The notes under the pieces: model-generated
The model's input: only the letters and a program-made list of their open reading frames with translations
Database searches by the model: none
Told to the model about the DNA's origin: nothing
Made by a program: the position numbers and the translations under genes
Assembly: GCA_963797475.1 (NCBI GenBank)
Contig: CAWCPR010000001.1
Span: forward strand, 1,240,001 to 1,304,000
Reading direction: 5' to 3'
Source: CAWCPR01 sp963797475
Lineage (GTDB): Bacteria > Chloroflexota > Anaerolineae > Anaerolineales > UBA4823
Length of the DNA: 64,000 nt
Part shown: one piece after another, positions 40,388-48,104 of the stretch
Numbering within the stretch: the stretch's first letter is position 1
How the letters are laid out: each line of letters starts with the position of its first letter

Positions 40388-42937
40388 ATGGAAATTGACC
40401 TGGAACTTTTTCGCCAGGAGGTGCAAGTCTCGAACGATCCACTGGTACGGCTGTCGCTGATCGACGTCTCGCCTGACCTTTCCCAGCACACGATGGTATT
40501 CATCCACGGTTACGGCGGGCAGGCCTTGCAGTGGCAATACCAGATTTCGCACTTTTCCAAAGCCAACCGGGTGATCGCGATGGACCTGCGCGGCCATGGT
40601 CGCTCGGACAAACCGCGCAGCGCTTACAGCATGGAAGAAATCCAGGCCGACCTGGAAGCCCTGCTGGCTGCCCTGGGGGTAACCGAAAAAATCATCCTGC
40701 TCGGGCATTCATTCGGCGGAGCCATCGCTGCTGAGTTCGCGGCTGCCCATCCCGGGCGAGTGGAGCGCCTGGTCCTGATTGCTTCAGCCGGCGAATTCAA
40801 GCTGAACCCCTTCTATCGCCTCTTGCTCGGACTGCCTGGGCCAATCCTGCGCCTGCTCAACCCCATCACGCGCGGCTGGCTCGGAGCTCCCCCTCATATT
40901 TTGAAATCCTGGTACGACAACAACCTGTCCAGGTGGAACGGATGGTCCCTTTTTCGAGGCCTCAGCCAGCCAACCCTGGTGATCCGCGGCCATATGGATA
41001 TCGTTTTTGAAAAACCGCAGTTTGAAGAGGTGGCGCGCGCGATTCCTAACTCTGAAGAGGTCGACGTGGGCGCCTCCGGTCACATGGTGATGCTGGAGCG
41101 CCGTGATGCGGTAAACCGGGCCATCAGCCGATTTTTGGAAACCCGCCCGAAGAGCTGGCGTGAAAGCGAAATTTCCGCAGAGGATTCGGACCGCTCTGCG
41201 CTGGTCAAAGAACGCCCCTGGCTGCCGTACTATGAAGAAACGGTGCCTTATACCGTCGCCATTCCACGCGTCCCGGTCCATCACTTACTTCATTCCGCCG
41301 TGCGACGCTTCCCGCTCAGAACTGCCCTGATTTTCGAGGGGAACCGTCTGACTTACCGGCGCTTGAACCACGAAGCCAACCGCTTTGCGAACACGCTGCT
41401 TACGCTCGGGATTGAAAAAGGCGACCGGGTGATTCTTTTTCTGCCTAACCTGCCGCAGCTCATCATCGCTTTTTATGGCACGCTGAAAGCCGGCGCCGTG
41501 GTCGTTTTTACCTTGCCCACCACCGAACCGGACGAACTCATCCGCCAGATTCAGGACAGCGGCGCCCGGGTCCTGGTGACCTTGACCCAATATGACGAAC
41601 TGATTTACCAGATCAAAAACCGCCTGGAACCTGGCGGCGAATCGCCCCTGGAGCATATCATTTTCACCCACGTGGCGGATTATTTGCCTCCGCTGAAACG
41701 GCTAAAATTCTGGCTGTCGCGCGAACAACGCCAACGCCATCTGCTGGACATCCCCTTGGACGCCAGCATGCACATTTTCAGCCGGATGCTTTACAACCAG
41801 AGCAAAGTCTCTCCTAAAATCACGCCTTCGCCGCACGACCTGGCGGTCGTTCAATATACAGGCGGGACGACAGCCGCACCCAAAGGGGTGATGCTTTCTC
41901 ACCGCAACCTGGTCGCCAATGCCATGCAAACGCGCCACTGGATGCCGGAAGCCGAGGAGGGTAAAGAGCGCTTCCTGTGTGTGCTGCCTTTCTCGCACAG
42001 CTACGGCATGACGGCCGCGTTGAATGTGCCGGTGGCGCTAGGCGCGGTTTTGATCCTGAAAGCCAAATTCGAAGTCGCCGATACGCTCGCGGCGATCCAG
42101 CGCTACCGCCCAACGATTTTTCCCGGCGTACCGCAAATGTATGTGGCGATTAAAGATTTCCCCGGCGTTCGCCGGTTTGGCGTCAGCTCGATCAAAGCCT
42201 GCATCAGCGGCTCAGCGCCGCTGCCAGTTGAAGTCCAGGAGGCTTTTGAAAAGCTGACCCGCGGGCGGCTGGTTGAAGGTTACGGGCTTACCGAGGCCGC
42301 GCCGGCGACGCACGCCAACCCGCTCAGCGGCCTGCGAAAAGTGGGCAGCATCGGGATTCCCTTGCCTTCAACCGAAGCGCGCATCGTCAACCTGCGCAGA
42401 AGCCGGCAGGTCGTCCCCGCAGGTCAAGTCGGCGAGCTGGCAGTGCGCGGGCCGCAGGTAATGATGGGTTACTGGCAGAACCCAAAGGCTTCGCGCCAGA
42501 TCCTTTCCAATGACGGCTGGCTGCTGACCGGCGATGTGGCCCGGATGGATAGCCAGGGTTACTTTCGCATTATCGCCCGCAAGGCCGATATGTGGTACCC
42601 TTCTAAACCCGGGCAGCCGGCCTTTCCGCGGGATGTAGAAGAGGTCTTATACGAGATCCCGCAGGTGAAAGAAGCCGCCGTGGCGGCAGTCGCCGGGCAG
42701 CCGATCGCTTTTGTCATCGTTAAGAATGAAAACGAGCGCCCGCCGGTTGAATCCCTGATCGCTTACTGCCGGCGGCGCTTGCCGCCGGAGCTCGTACCAC
42801 GCCTGGTGATCTACCTGGATGAGTTTCCCCGCACTTTCATCGGCAAGGTGCTGCGTAGAGAGCTTGCCCGCCGCTACGAACAATCTCATGCCCAGGAAAA
42901 CCCTGCGGACGGCAGCCAGGCGCTGGCTGCCCCTTAG
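40388..42937 (+). CDS. Alpha/beta-hydrolase fused to an AMP-forming acyl ligase
   Basis: The 849-residue protein has two enzymes in one chain. Residues about 30-260 are an alpha/beta hydrolase with oxyanion region FIHGYGGQALQW, nucleophile GHSFGG (Ser), Asp in GHMDIVF and His in GASGHMVM. Residues about 300-830 form an ANL acyl ligase with the P-loop VVQYTGGTTAAPKGVMLSHRN (in parts YTGGTTAAPKG), EGYGLTEAAP, WLLTGDVARMD and the catalytic Lys in FIGKVLRREL. The ligase tail is unusual: the hinge region reads RKADMWYPSKPGQPAFPRD, and the usual PDxxxGE loop is missing. The architecture recalls OleBC olefin-synthesis fusions, but OleB uses Asp as nucleophile, here it is Ser. Substrate is probably a long acyl chain. 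Confidence 0.85.
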   Translation: MEIDLELFRQEVQVSNDPLVRLSLIDVSPDLSQHTMVFIHGYGGQALQWQYQISHFSKANRVIAMDLRGHGRSDKPRSAYSMEEIQADLEALLAALGVTEKIILLGHSFGGAIAAEFAAAHPGRVERLVLIASAGEFKLNPFYRLLLGLPGPILRLLNPITRGWLGAPPHILKSWYDNNLSRWNGWSLFRGLSQPTLVIRGHMDIVFEKPQFEEVARAIPNSEEVDVGASGHMVMLERRDAVNRAISRFLETRPKSWRESEISAEDSDRSALVKERPWLPYYEETVPYTVAIPRVPVHHLLHSAVRRFPLRTALIFEGNRLTYRRLNHEANRFANTLLTLGIEKGDRVILFLPNLPQLIIAFYGTLKAGAVVVFTLPTTEPDELIRQIQDSGARVLVTLTQYDELIYQIKNRLEPGGESPLEHIIFTHVADYLPPLKRLKFWLSREQRQRHLLDIPLDASMHIFSRMLYNQSKVSPKITPSPHDLAVVQYTGGTTAAPKGVMLSHRNLVANAMQTRHWMPEAEEGKERFLCVLPFSHSYGMTAALNVPVALGAVLILKAKFEVADTLAAIQRYRPTIFPGVPQMYVAIKDFPGVRRFGVSSIKACISGSAPLPVEVQEAFEKLTRGRLVEGYGLTEAAPATHANPLSGLRKVGSIGIPLPSTEARIVNLRRSRQVVPAGQVGELAVRGPQVMMGYWQNPKASRQILSNDGWLLTGDVARMDSQGYFRIIARKADMWYPSKPGQPAFPRDVEEVLYEIPQVKEAAVAAVAGQPIAFVIVKNENERPPVESLIAYCRRRLPPELVPRLVIYLDEFPRTFIGKVLRRELARRYEQSHAQENPADGSQALAAP

Positions 42938-43015
42938 CGCCTGGTTTGTGTATTTCGAAGGATGTCCATTCAAAGAGAGGGAGACGCCGTTTGCCAGGAA
43001 AACAGAAGAGGTTCT

Positions 43016-43834
43016 ATGAATGGAAGCAATGAGAATCATCAACTTCATTACATTTCCCAAGGCGATGGCCCGCCGGTAATCCTGTTACACGGGATCGCCG
43101 CCTCTTGTTACGATTGGGAATTGCTGCTGCCCGAGCTTGCTGGCGCCGGTTACCACGCCTACGCCCTGGACCTGCCCGGGCATGGAAAAAGCCCCAAACC
43201 TGAGGATGTGAAATCCTATCACGCCAGCGCAGTCTATGCAGAGCTGCAGAGATGGATCGCGCAGCAAAGTTTCGACCAGCCGCTGCTCCTGATCGGGCAT
43301 TCTTTGGGCGGCTATCTGTGCTTGCAATACGCCCTGGACCAACCGCAGAATGTGCGCGCCATGGTCTTAATCGACCCGTTCTACAAACTCCAACAGGTAT
43401 CCCCAATCCTGCGGCGCCTCAGCCGTCGCCCGGAGATCGGGGAGCGCGTGCTCAGCACCGTTCCGGAATGGCTGATTAACGCCGTAATGGGGCTGGACCC
43501 AACCAACGTCAGCCGGTTTTCCAACTCCGCACGCCAGCAAATCGCGGCCGATTACAAGCGGGCCTCACCGCACGTCATGCACATCCCGGCCTCCACACAG
43601 GACCTGACCCAAAATTTAAACCAGGTCGAACCGCCCGCGCTGATCCTGTGGGGCAAAAGAGATTTAACCCTATCTCCCAAATCCTTCCAAAAACTCGTCA
43701 GCTTGCTGCCGAACGCCCGCGGCTTCGGCCTGGACGGATGTGGGCACCAGCCTCACATCGGCCAGCCCGAAATGGTCAATCGCCTGATCCTGGAGTTTCT
43801 GGCCGAATTACCGGTCGGCCACCCGGCGGCCTGA
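43016..43834 (+). CDS. Alpha/beta hydrolase
   Basis: The 272-residue protein has VILLHGIAASCYDWELLLPELAGAGYHAYALDLPGHGKS (in parts LLHGIAASCYDW and DLPGHGKS), nucleophile GHSLGG, catalytic Asp in WGKRDLTLSP and His in DGCGHQPHIGQPE. The closest sense is a soluble lipase/esterase or thioesterase of the same clan as the fusion gene 78 bases upstream, with which it likely shares a transcript. The ATG at 43016 follows AGAGG; the longer ORF start is not supported. Substrate unknown. Confidence 0.85.
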   Translation: MNGSNENHQLHYISQGDGPPVILLHGIAASCYDWELLLPELAGAGYHAYALDLPGHGKSPKPEDVKSYHASAVYAELQRWIAQQSFDQPLLLIGHSLGGYLCLQYALDQPQNVRAMVLIDPFYKLQQVSPILRRLSRRPEIGERVLSTVPEWLINAVMGLDPTNVSRFSNSARQQIAADYKRASPHVMHIPASTQDLTQNLNQVEPPALILWGKRDLTLSPKSFQKLVSLLPNARGFGLDGCGHQPHIGQPEMVNRLILEFLAELPVGHPAA

Positions 43835-43843
43835 TGGTACAAT
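43835..43843 (+). promoter_or_regulatory. Possible extended -10 promoter for the ttuB/ttuA pair
   Basis: TGGTACAAT overlaps the stop region of the preceding hydrolase gene, about 23 bases ahead of the small sulfur-carrier gene and its GAGGAGG site. The -35 region is unclear. Confidence 0.45.
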
Positions 43844-43865
43844 CTTTACCCCGAGGAGGCGGTTC

Positions 43866-44066
43866 ATGCCCGTGAAGTTAATTCTGCGGGGGAAGGAATA
43901 TGATGTAAAATCGGGGATGACTTTACGCGATTCGCTGTTAAAAATCGATCTGCTGCCCGAAGCGGTGCTGGCTACCCGAGACGGGGAAATGATCACGGAA
44001 GATGAAATTTTACAGGAAGGGGAGGAAATCAAGTTAATCGCGGTCATTTCTGGAGGAACGCTATGA
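43866..44066 (+). CDS. ThiS/MoaD/TtuB-like sulfur-carrier protein
   Basis: The 66-residue protein has the beta-grasp sequence pattern KLILRGKEYDV, TLRDSLLKIDLLPEAVLATRDGE and IKLIAVISGGTL. The penultimate Gly-Gly (63-64) is the motif that becomes a thiocarboxylate in TtuB, ThiS and MoaD. Here two residues, Thr-Leu, follow the Gly-Gly, so activity would need trimming or the extension must be tolerated. The next gene encodes a TtuA-like tRNA thiolase, so this is most likely its sulfur donor. The codons for Gly-Gly (GGAGGA) also act as the ribosome binding site of that gene, and the two reading frames overlap by 4 bases (ATGA). Confidence 0.82.
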   Translation: MPVKLILRGKEYDVKSGMTLRDSLLKIDLLPEAVLATRDGEMITEDEILQEGEEIKLIAVISGGTL

Positions 44067-44995
44067 AATGCCGTAAATGCGGAGAAAAAGCCGCGGTAAA
44101 CATGCGCCAGCACAAGCTGGCATTGTGTAAAACGCACTTTCTGGAGTGGATCCCCGAGCAAACTCAGCGCTTCATCGAAAAATACCACATGTTCGGGCGC
44201 GACGACCGCATCCTTGCGGCTGTGTCAGGCGGGAAAGATTCGCTTTCGTTGTGGGACATCCTCTGGCGCCTTGGTTACCAGGTCGATGGATTGTATATCG
44301 GGCTGGGGATCGATGGCGGCAGCGGATATTCGGATGAATCACAGCGCCTGGCAGAAAGATTTGCAAACGATCACGGCTTAAAATTGCACATTGTCAGCGT
44401 GCCGCAAGAGTACGGGGAAACCATCCCATTGATGGCAGATCGCACCATGCGCGGCAAAGGAAAACCCTGCGCCGTATGCGGGATGTCCAAACGGCATATC
44501 ATGAACCGGGTGGCGCGGGATGGAAATTATGATGTGCTTGTGACCGGTCACAACCTGGACGACGAAGCCGCGGTTTTATTCGGCAACACCCTGAACTGGA
44601 TCCCAGGCTATCTGGTGCGCCAGTGGCCTGTCCTGGAAGCCAACCGGCCGGGCCTGGTCCGTAAAGCCAAGCCCTTATGCCGTATCTACGAGCGCGAGAT
44701 GGCTGCTTATGCGCTCCTGCGCGGCATAGAGTACATCTATGAAGAATGCCCTTATGCCGTGGGGTCCAAATCGATTTATTATAAAGAGCTGCTCAACCGC
44801 CTGGAAGCCGACCGGCCGGGCGCCAAGCTGAGCTTCTATCTCTCTTTCCTGCAGGCCAAAGAGAACGGATTGTTCGCCGAGCATGGCGACCCGGATATCG
44901 AGCTGCTGCACACCTGCCCTTCTTGTGGACAGCCGACTTCTGCGCCGGGCGAGTGCGCATTCTGCCGTATGGTTGTCCAGATTCGAACGGCTTAA
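44063..44995 (+). CDS. TtuA/NcsA-like tRNA 2-thiolation enzyme
   Basis: The 310-residue protein has the TtuA layout: N-terminal zinc site CRKCG...CKTH (3, 6, 22, 25), PP-loop AAVSGGKDSLS (about 53-62) for tRNA adenylation, [4Fe-4S]-cluster cysteines at about 136, 139 and 229 in KPCAVCGMSK and EECPYAVG, and a C-terminal zinc ribbon CPSCGQ...CAFC. TtuA thiolates U54 of tRNA in thermophiles; NcsA-type relatives thiolate U34. The adjacent sulfur carrier argues for the TtuB-dependent type. The tRNA position is not decidable here. It is transcribed with ttuB and precedes a queuosine-precursor transporter, so the locus has a tRNA-modification theme. Confidence 0.88.
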   Translation: MKCRKCGEKAAVNMRQHKLALCKTHFLEWIPEQTQRFIEKYHMFGRDDRILAAVSGGKDSLSLWDILWRLGYQVDGLYIGLGIDGGSGYSDESQRLAERFANDHGLKLHIVSVPQEYGETIPLMADRTMRGKGKPCAVCGMSKRHIMNRVARDGNYDVLVTGHNLDDEAAVLFGNTLNWIPGYLVRQWPVLEANRPGLVRKAKPLCRIYEREMAAYALLRGIEYIYEECPYAVGSKSIYYKELLNRLEADRPGAKLSFYLSFLQAKENGLFAEHGDPDIELLHTCPSCGQPTSAPGECAFCRMVVQIRTA

Positions 44996-45009
44996 CGGAG
45001 CATCGGCGC

Positions 45010-45732
45010 GTGAATAACGGCAATCCCCTGCGCCGGTACCGGTTTTACGAAGCGATCCTGGCCATTTTCGTCACTGTCTTGATCGTCAGCAACATCGCCT
45101 CCGCCGCCAAGATCGTGGATTTAGGCTTTGACCTGTTCTCCGTGCGTATGGCTTTCGACGCCGGGACCATCCTTTTTCCTATCAGCTACATATTCGGAGA
45201 TGTGCTGACCGAAGTTTACGGCTATAAAAAATCCCGGCGCGTCATCTGGTTGGGTTTTTTCTGCCTGGCGCTCACCGCCATCGTCTTCCAAATCGTTAGC
45301 ATCCTGCCCGGCGAGACGACCTGGCAGCAGTACGCCGGCCAGCAAGAATATACCGACATTCTTGGCGGCATCAGCTCGGGGGGGATTGTCCTTGCCAGCC
45401 TGCTGGGCTATTGGTCCGGTGAATTCTCCAACTCGTTTACGCTGGCTAAAATGAAGATCTTGACCCAAGGGCGCTGGTTGTGGACGCGCACCATCGGCAG
45501 CACGATCGTCGGTGAGCTGGTCGACACGCTGGTATTCGTTACGGTCGCCTCGCTCTTTGGCGTCTTCCCCTGGGCGTTGTTCGTCACCCTGGTGCTGACC
45601 AATTATCTATTCAAATGCGGCATCGAAGCTTTGATGACACCGGTCACTTATCTTGTGATCGGCAATCTCAAACGCCTGGAAAACGAAGATTTTTACGATC
45701 TGGATACCGATTTCAACCCTTTCACGGGCTAA
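45010..45732 (+). CDS. VUT-family queuosine precursor transporter
   Basis: The 240-residue membrane protein has about six helices and the family signatures NIASAAKIVDL, GTILFPISYIFGDVLTEVYGYKKSRRVIW (in parts FPISYIFGDVLTEVYGYK) and GSTIVGELVDTLVFVTVA. YhhQ-type proteins import queuine or pre-queuosine for tRNA modification. I chose the GTG at 45010 because an ACGGAG site precedes it and the first helix then follows a short basic N-terminus. It lies 14 bases after the ttuA-like gene and is probably co-transcribed. It is convergent with glnA, with one base between the stop codons. Confidence 0.88.
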   Translation: MNNGNPLRRYRFYEAILAIFVTVLIVSNIASAAKIVDLGFDLFSVRMAFDAGTILFPISYIFGDVLTEVYGYKKSRRVIWLGFFCLALTAIVFQIVSILPGETTWQQYAGQQEYTDILGGISSGGIVLASLLGYWSGEFSNSFTLAKMKILTQGRWLWTRTIGSTIVGELVDTLVFVTVASLFGVFPWALFVTLVLTNYLFKCGIEALMTPVTYLVIGNLKRLENEDFYDLDTDFNPFTG

Positions 45733-45733
45733 T

Positions 45734-47071
45734 TTATGCCTGTTCCAGGTAGCGTTCCACTTCCCAATCGGTCACTTTCATACGCGATTCTTCAATTTCA
45801 GCCCATTTAGCCCGCCGGAAGGCTTCGTAAATGATCGGGCCCAGGGATTCCTTGAGGACCTCATCCTGGTCCAGCTCGCGCAGCGCCTCGGCAAGCGATC
45901 CTGGCAGCTCGGCGATGTCGCGCTGGCGGCGTTCTGCCTCGGTTAAATCATAAACGTTCAGGTTATTGAGCGGTTCGGGGCAAGGCAACTGTTGATCGAT
46001 CCCGTCCAGGCCAGCCGCCAGCATCACCGTGAATGCAAGGTAGGGGTTTGAAGAGGGATCCGGAAAACGCAGCTCGGCGCGCATTGCCTTGTCGCGCCCT
46101 TCGGTGTAACGTGGAATGCGAATTAAAGCTGAACGGTTGATCTGCGCCCAACCCACGTATACCGGCGCCTCATACCCCGGAACCAGCCGCTTGTAGGAAT
46201 TCACAGTCGGAGAAACCACCGCAGCCAGGGCGCGGGCGTGCTTGAGCTGGCCGGCGATAAATCCATAGGCTACTGGGGAGATATGGAAGCGATCCTCTTT
46301 GTCGAAAAACAGGTTCTCGCCGCCAGCATCGAACATGGATTGGTGGCAGTGCATGCCAGACCCATTGATGCCAAAGATCGGCTTAGGCATGAATGAGGCG
46401 ATCAGGCCGTGTTGGGCGGCGATCGCCTTGACGGTATATTTGAGCGTCAAAACGTTATCCGCAGTTTGGAGCGCGTGGGCGAAGCGGAAGTCGATCTCAT
46501 GCTGCCCTAAAGCCACCTCATGGTGGCCCATCTCGACTTCCAGCCCCATCCCTTCCAGGGCAGCCATCAATTCGGTTCGCACTCGCACCGCTTCGTCATT
46601 AGCGGAGAAATCGAAATAGCCGCCGACATCGTGCGGGACCGGGTGGATTGTTTGCGGTCCATTGCGTTTGAAAAGAAAGAACTCCGGTTCTGGGCCGACG
46701 TTATAAACCCAGCCGCGCTGTTCGATTTTTGCGAGAATTCGCCGCAGGGCGCCGCGCGGGTCCCCGCTGAAAGGATCGCCGGTGGGGGTATAGATGTCAC
46801 AAAATATGCGCGCCCGCCGGGTCTCCTCCGGGCTCCAGGGCAGCACGACGTAAGTCTGCGGGTCCAGCACCAGGCGCATGTCGCTCTCCTGGATGCGGGC
46901 AAAACCTTCTACTGAAGATCCGTCAAACCATACGCCATCTTCCAGGGCCAATTCCATCCGTTGGGAGGGAATATCGACGCTCTTGACCGACCCGGTGACA
47001 TCGGTAAATTGAAGTGAAATAAATTTGATCTGATCTGCTTTCACCCGTGCTAATAAATCTTTTGGGTCCAT
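45734..47071 (-). CDS. glnA: Glutamine synthetase type I
   Basis: The protein has about 445 residues from the ATG at 47071. It has the beta-grasp N-domain with FISLQFTDVTGSVKSVDIPSQRM, DGSSVEGFARIQESDMRL, then catalytic motifs VEMGHHEVALGQHEIDFRF, MPKPIFGINGSGMHCHQS and NSYKRLVPGYEAPVYVGWAQINRSALIRIP (in parts KRLVPGYEAP). The length and the missing adenylylation loop around the usual Tyr match the GSI-alpha branch. AGGAGG precedes this ATG; an upstream ORF extension has no family match. A consensus promoter lies 30 bases upstream, and a palindrome lies farther up. It assimilates ammonium into glutamine. Confidence 0.95.
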   Translation of the reverse strand: MDPKDLLARVKADQIKFISLQFTDVTGSVKSVDIPSQRMELALEDGVWFDGSSVEGFARIQESDMRLVLDPQTYVVLPWSPEETRRARIFCDIYTPTGDPFSGDPRGALRRILAKIEQRGWVYNVGPEPEFFLFKRNGPQTIHPVPHDVGGYFDFSANDEAVRVRTELMAALEGMGLEVEMGHHEVALGQHEIDFRFAHALQTADNVLTLKYTVKAIAAQHGLIASFMPKPIFGINGSGMHCHQSMFDAGGENLFFDKEDRFHISPVAYGFIAGQLKHARALAAVVSPTVNSYKRLVPGYEAPVYVGWAQINRSALIRIPRYTEGRDKAMRAELRFPDPSSNPYLAFTVMLAAGLDGIDQQLPCPEPLNNLNVYDLTEAERRQRDIAELPGSLAEALRELDQDEVLKESLGPIIYEAFRRAKWAEIEESRMKVTDWEVERYLEQA

Positions 47072-47100
47072 TCCTGCCTCCTGTCGCCAATCTCGCATGC

Positions 47101-47129
47101 ATTCTAGCAAAGGGATGGTTTGATGTCAA
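47101..47129 (-). promoter_or_regulatory. Promoter of glnA
   Basis: On the minus strand TTGACA (complement of 47124-47129) and TAGAAT (complement of 47101-47106) are 17 bases apart, giving a leader of about 25 bases with the AGGAGG site. Confidence 0.75.
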
Positions 47130-47157
47130 CTACTCAAATTTAATTGGCTCTTCCGGA

Positions 47158-47182
47158 AATTCTGGGGTGGTATCCCAGAATT
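47158..47182. promoter_or_regulatory. Palindrome between divergent glnA and HExxH-gene promoters
   Basis: AATTCTGGG and its complement enclose a 7-base loop, about 30 bases upstream of the glnA -35 box. The symmetry and placement suggest an operator or activator site; it does not match the GlnR consensus I know. Confidence 0.4.
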
Positions 47183-47226
47183 CCCCATAGACCCATTTAA
47201 TTACTCTCTCCCTTCATGGCAGAATA

Positions 47227-47235
47227 TGGTATAGT
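47227..47235 (+). promoter_or_regulatory. Extended -10 promoter for the small HExxH gene
   Basis: TGGTATAGT forms an extended -10 element about 75 bases before the ATG at 47311. No clear -35 box is present. Confidence 0.45.
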
Positions 47236-47310
47236 TACCCAGAAGCTGCACAAGTTGGACCCTATTTATCTTTTTCGCCCCACACAACCCTATAAAAGTG
47301 ATGGAACGGC

Positions 47311-47880
47311 ATGAACGCGACCCCAACCTGTAAACCGGTTTCCCGCTCTCTTTACGCTTGGGAGATCGAAGAGGTCCGCCGCGTCTTCGCCGGACAGCTT
47401 CAATACGAGCGCATTCATGTGCACGAATGCGCCGGCTGGCCGAACAGGATCAACCGCATCGGCGCAAAGCTGAAAGGCATCGACCCCTCCAGGCTGCTGC
47501 CAAATGCGATCACCCTCGGCAATCACTGCTATTTTCCGGTCAATCTACCGCAGGAGCGCCTTCAGGCCGACCATCCCGAGCATTACAAGATCTGCTGGCT
47601 GATCCATGAGCTCACCCACGCCTGGCAATACCAGCACCTGGGTTGGCGTTATTTGTTCATGGCGCTTTCGGCCCAGCTGCGGCTTAAAGATAAAGCTTAC
47701 CAATACGGCGGCGCAGAAGGACTGATCGAGAGCTTTAAAGCAGGGCATAAGATGGGCGATTTCAACCCTGAACAACAGGGCGATATCACTCGCGATTACT
47801 ACCTGCACTTATCGAGGAACGAGAACGTGGAGGCCTGGGAACCCTACATTCAACAAATCCAAAAAGCCGTTATCTTGTAA
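47311..47880 (+). CDS. Small HExxH protein (DUF4157-like)
   Basis: The 189-residue protein contains the zinc-protease motif IHELTHAWQYQHLG (about 98-111), so it is a gluzincin/DUF4157-like candidate. It also has LGNHCYFPVNLPQERLQADHPEHYK before it. The C-terminus NENVEAWEPYIQQIQKAVIL is helical. There is no signal peptide. Such domains are often found in polymorphic toxins and contractile injection cores but also in stand-alone proteins of unknown role. The ATG has only a weak TGGAAC upstream. The selC gene begins 34 bases after its stop codon, and the promoter of that tRNA overlaps the end of this gene. Confidence 0.65.
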   Translation: MNATPTCKPVSRSLYAWEIEEVRRVFAGQLQYERIHVHECAGWPNRINRIGAKLKGIDPSRLLPNAITLGNHCYFPVNLPQERLQADHPEHYKICWLIHELTHAWQYQHLGWRYLFMALSAQLRLKDKAYQYGGAEGLIESFKAGHKMGDFNPEQQGDITRDYYLHLSRNENVEAWEPYIQQIQKAVIL

Positions 47881-47903
47881 GAATGACCTGCATGCGGTAT
47901 GCT
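47875..47903 (+). promoter_or_regulatory. Promoter of the selenocysteine tRNA gene
   Basis: TTGTAA (47875-47880) and TATGCT (47898-47903) are separated by 17 bases, which would start transcription about four bases before the tRNA. Confidence 0.6.
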
Positions 47904-47913
47904 TAACGACCGT

Positions 47914-48010
47914 GGGGGTGGCTGGGTCCCGGTGGGCTCCCCGGTCTTCAAAACCGGTGGCGGGTCGCGTTGCGGGCCGCGGTGGGTTCGACTCCCATCC
48001 ACTCCCGCCA
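47914..48010 (+). tRNA. selC: tRNA-Sec (TCA anticodon)
   Basis: The 97-base sequence folds as a selenocysteine tRNA. The acceptor stem has 8 bp (GGGGGTGG with CCACTCCC), the D stem has 6 bp, and the anticodon stem CCGGT/ACCGG encloses CTTCAAA with anticodon TCA at 47948-47950, reading UGA. A long variable arm (about 47956-47981) follows, then a T arm with TTCGACT and an encoded GCCA 3' end. The 8-bp acceptor and long variable arm are the bacterial tRNA-Sec hallmarks. The gene implies that the organism makes selenoproteins. The locus does not show selA or selB. Confidence 0.92.
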
Positions 48011-48104
48011 GAAACATTCATCCAAATTGCTGGGCCGTCTCAATAGGAATGGGAAAATTAGCGCTCAGCAGTTATAGACGATTAATCGAGTTCAAGATAA
48101 CCCT

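Noticed and set aside
40388..42937. Calling the hydrolase-ligase fusion OleBC
   Set aside because: The nucleophile is Ser, not Asp, and no OleA thiolase or OleD is in the window.
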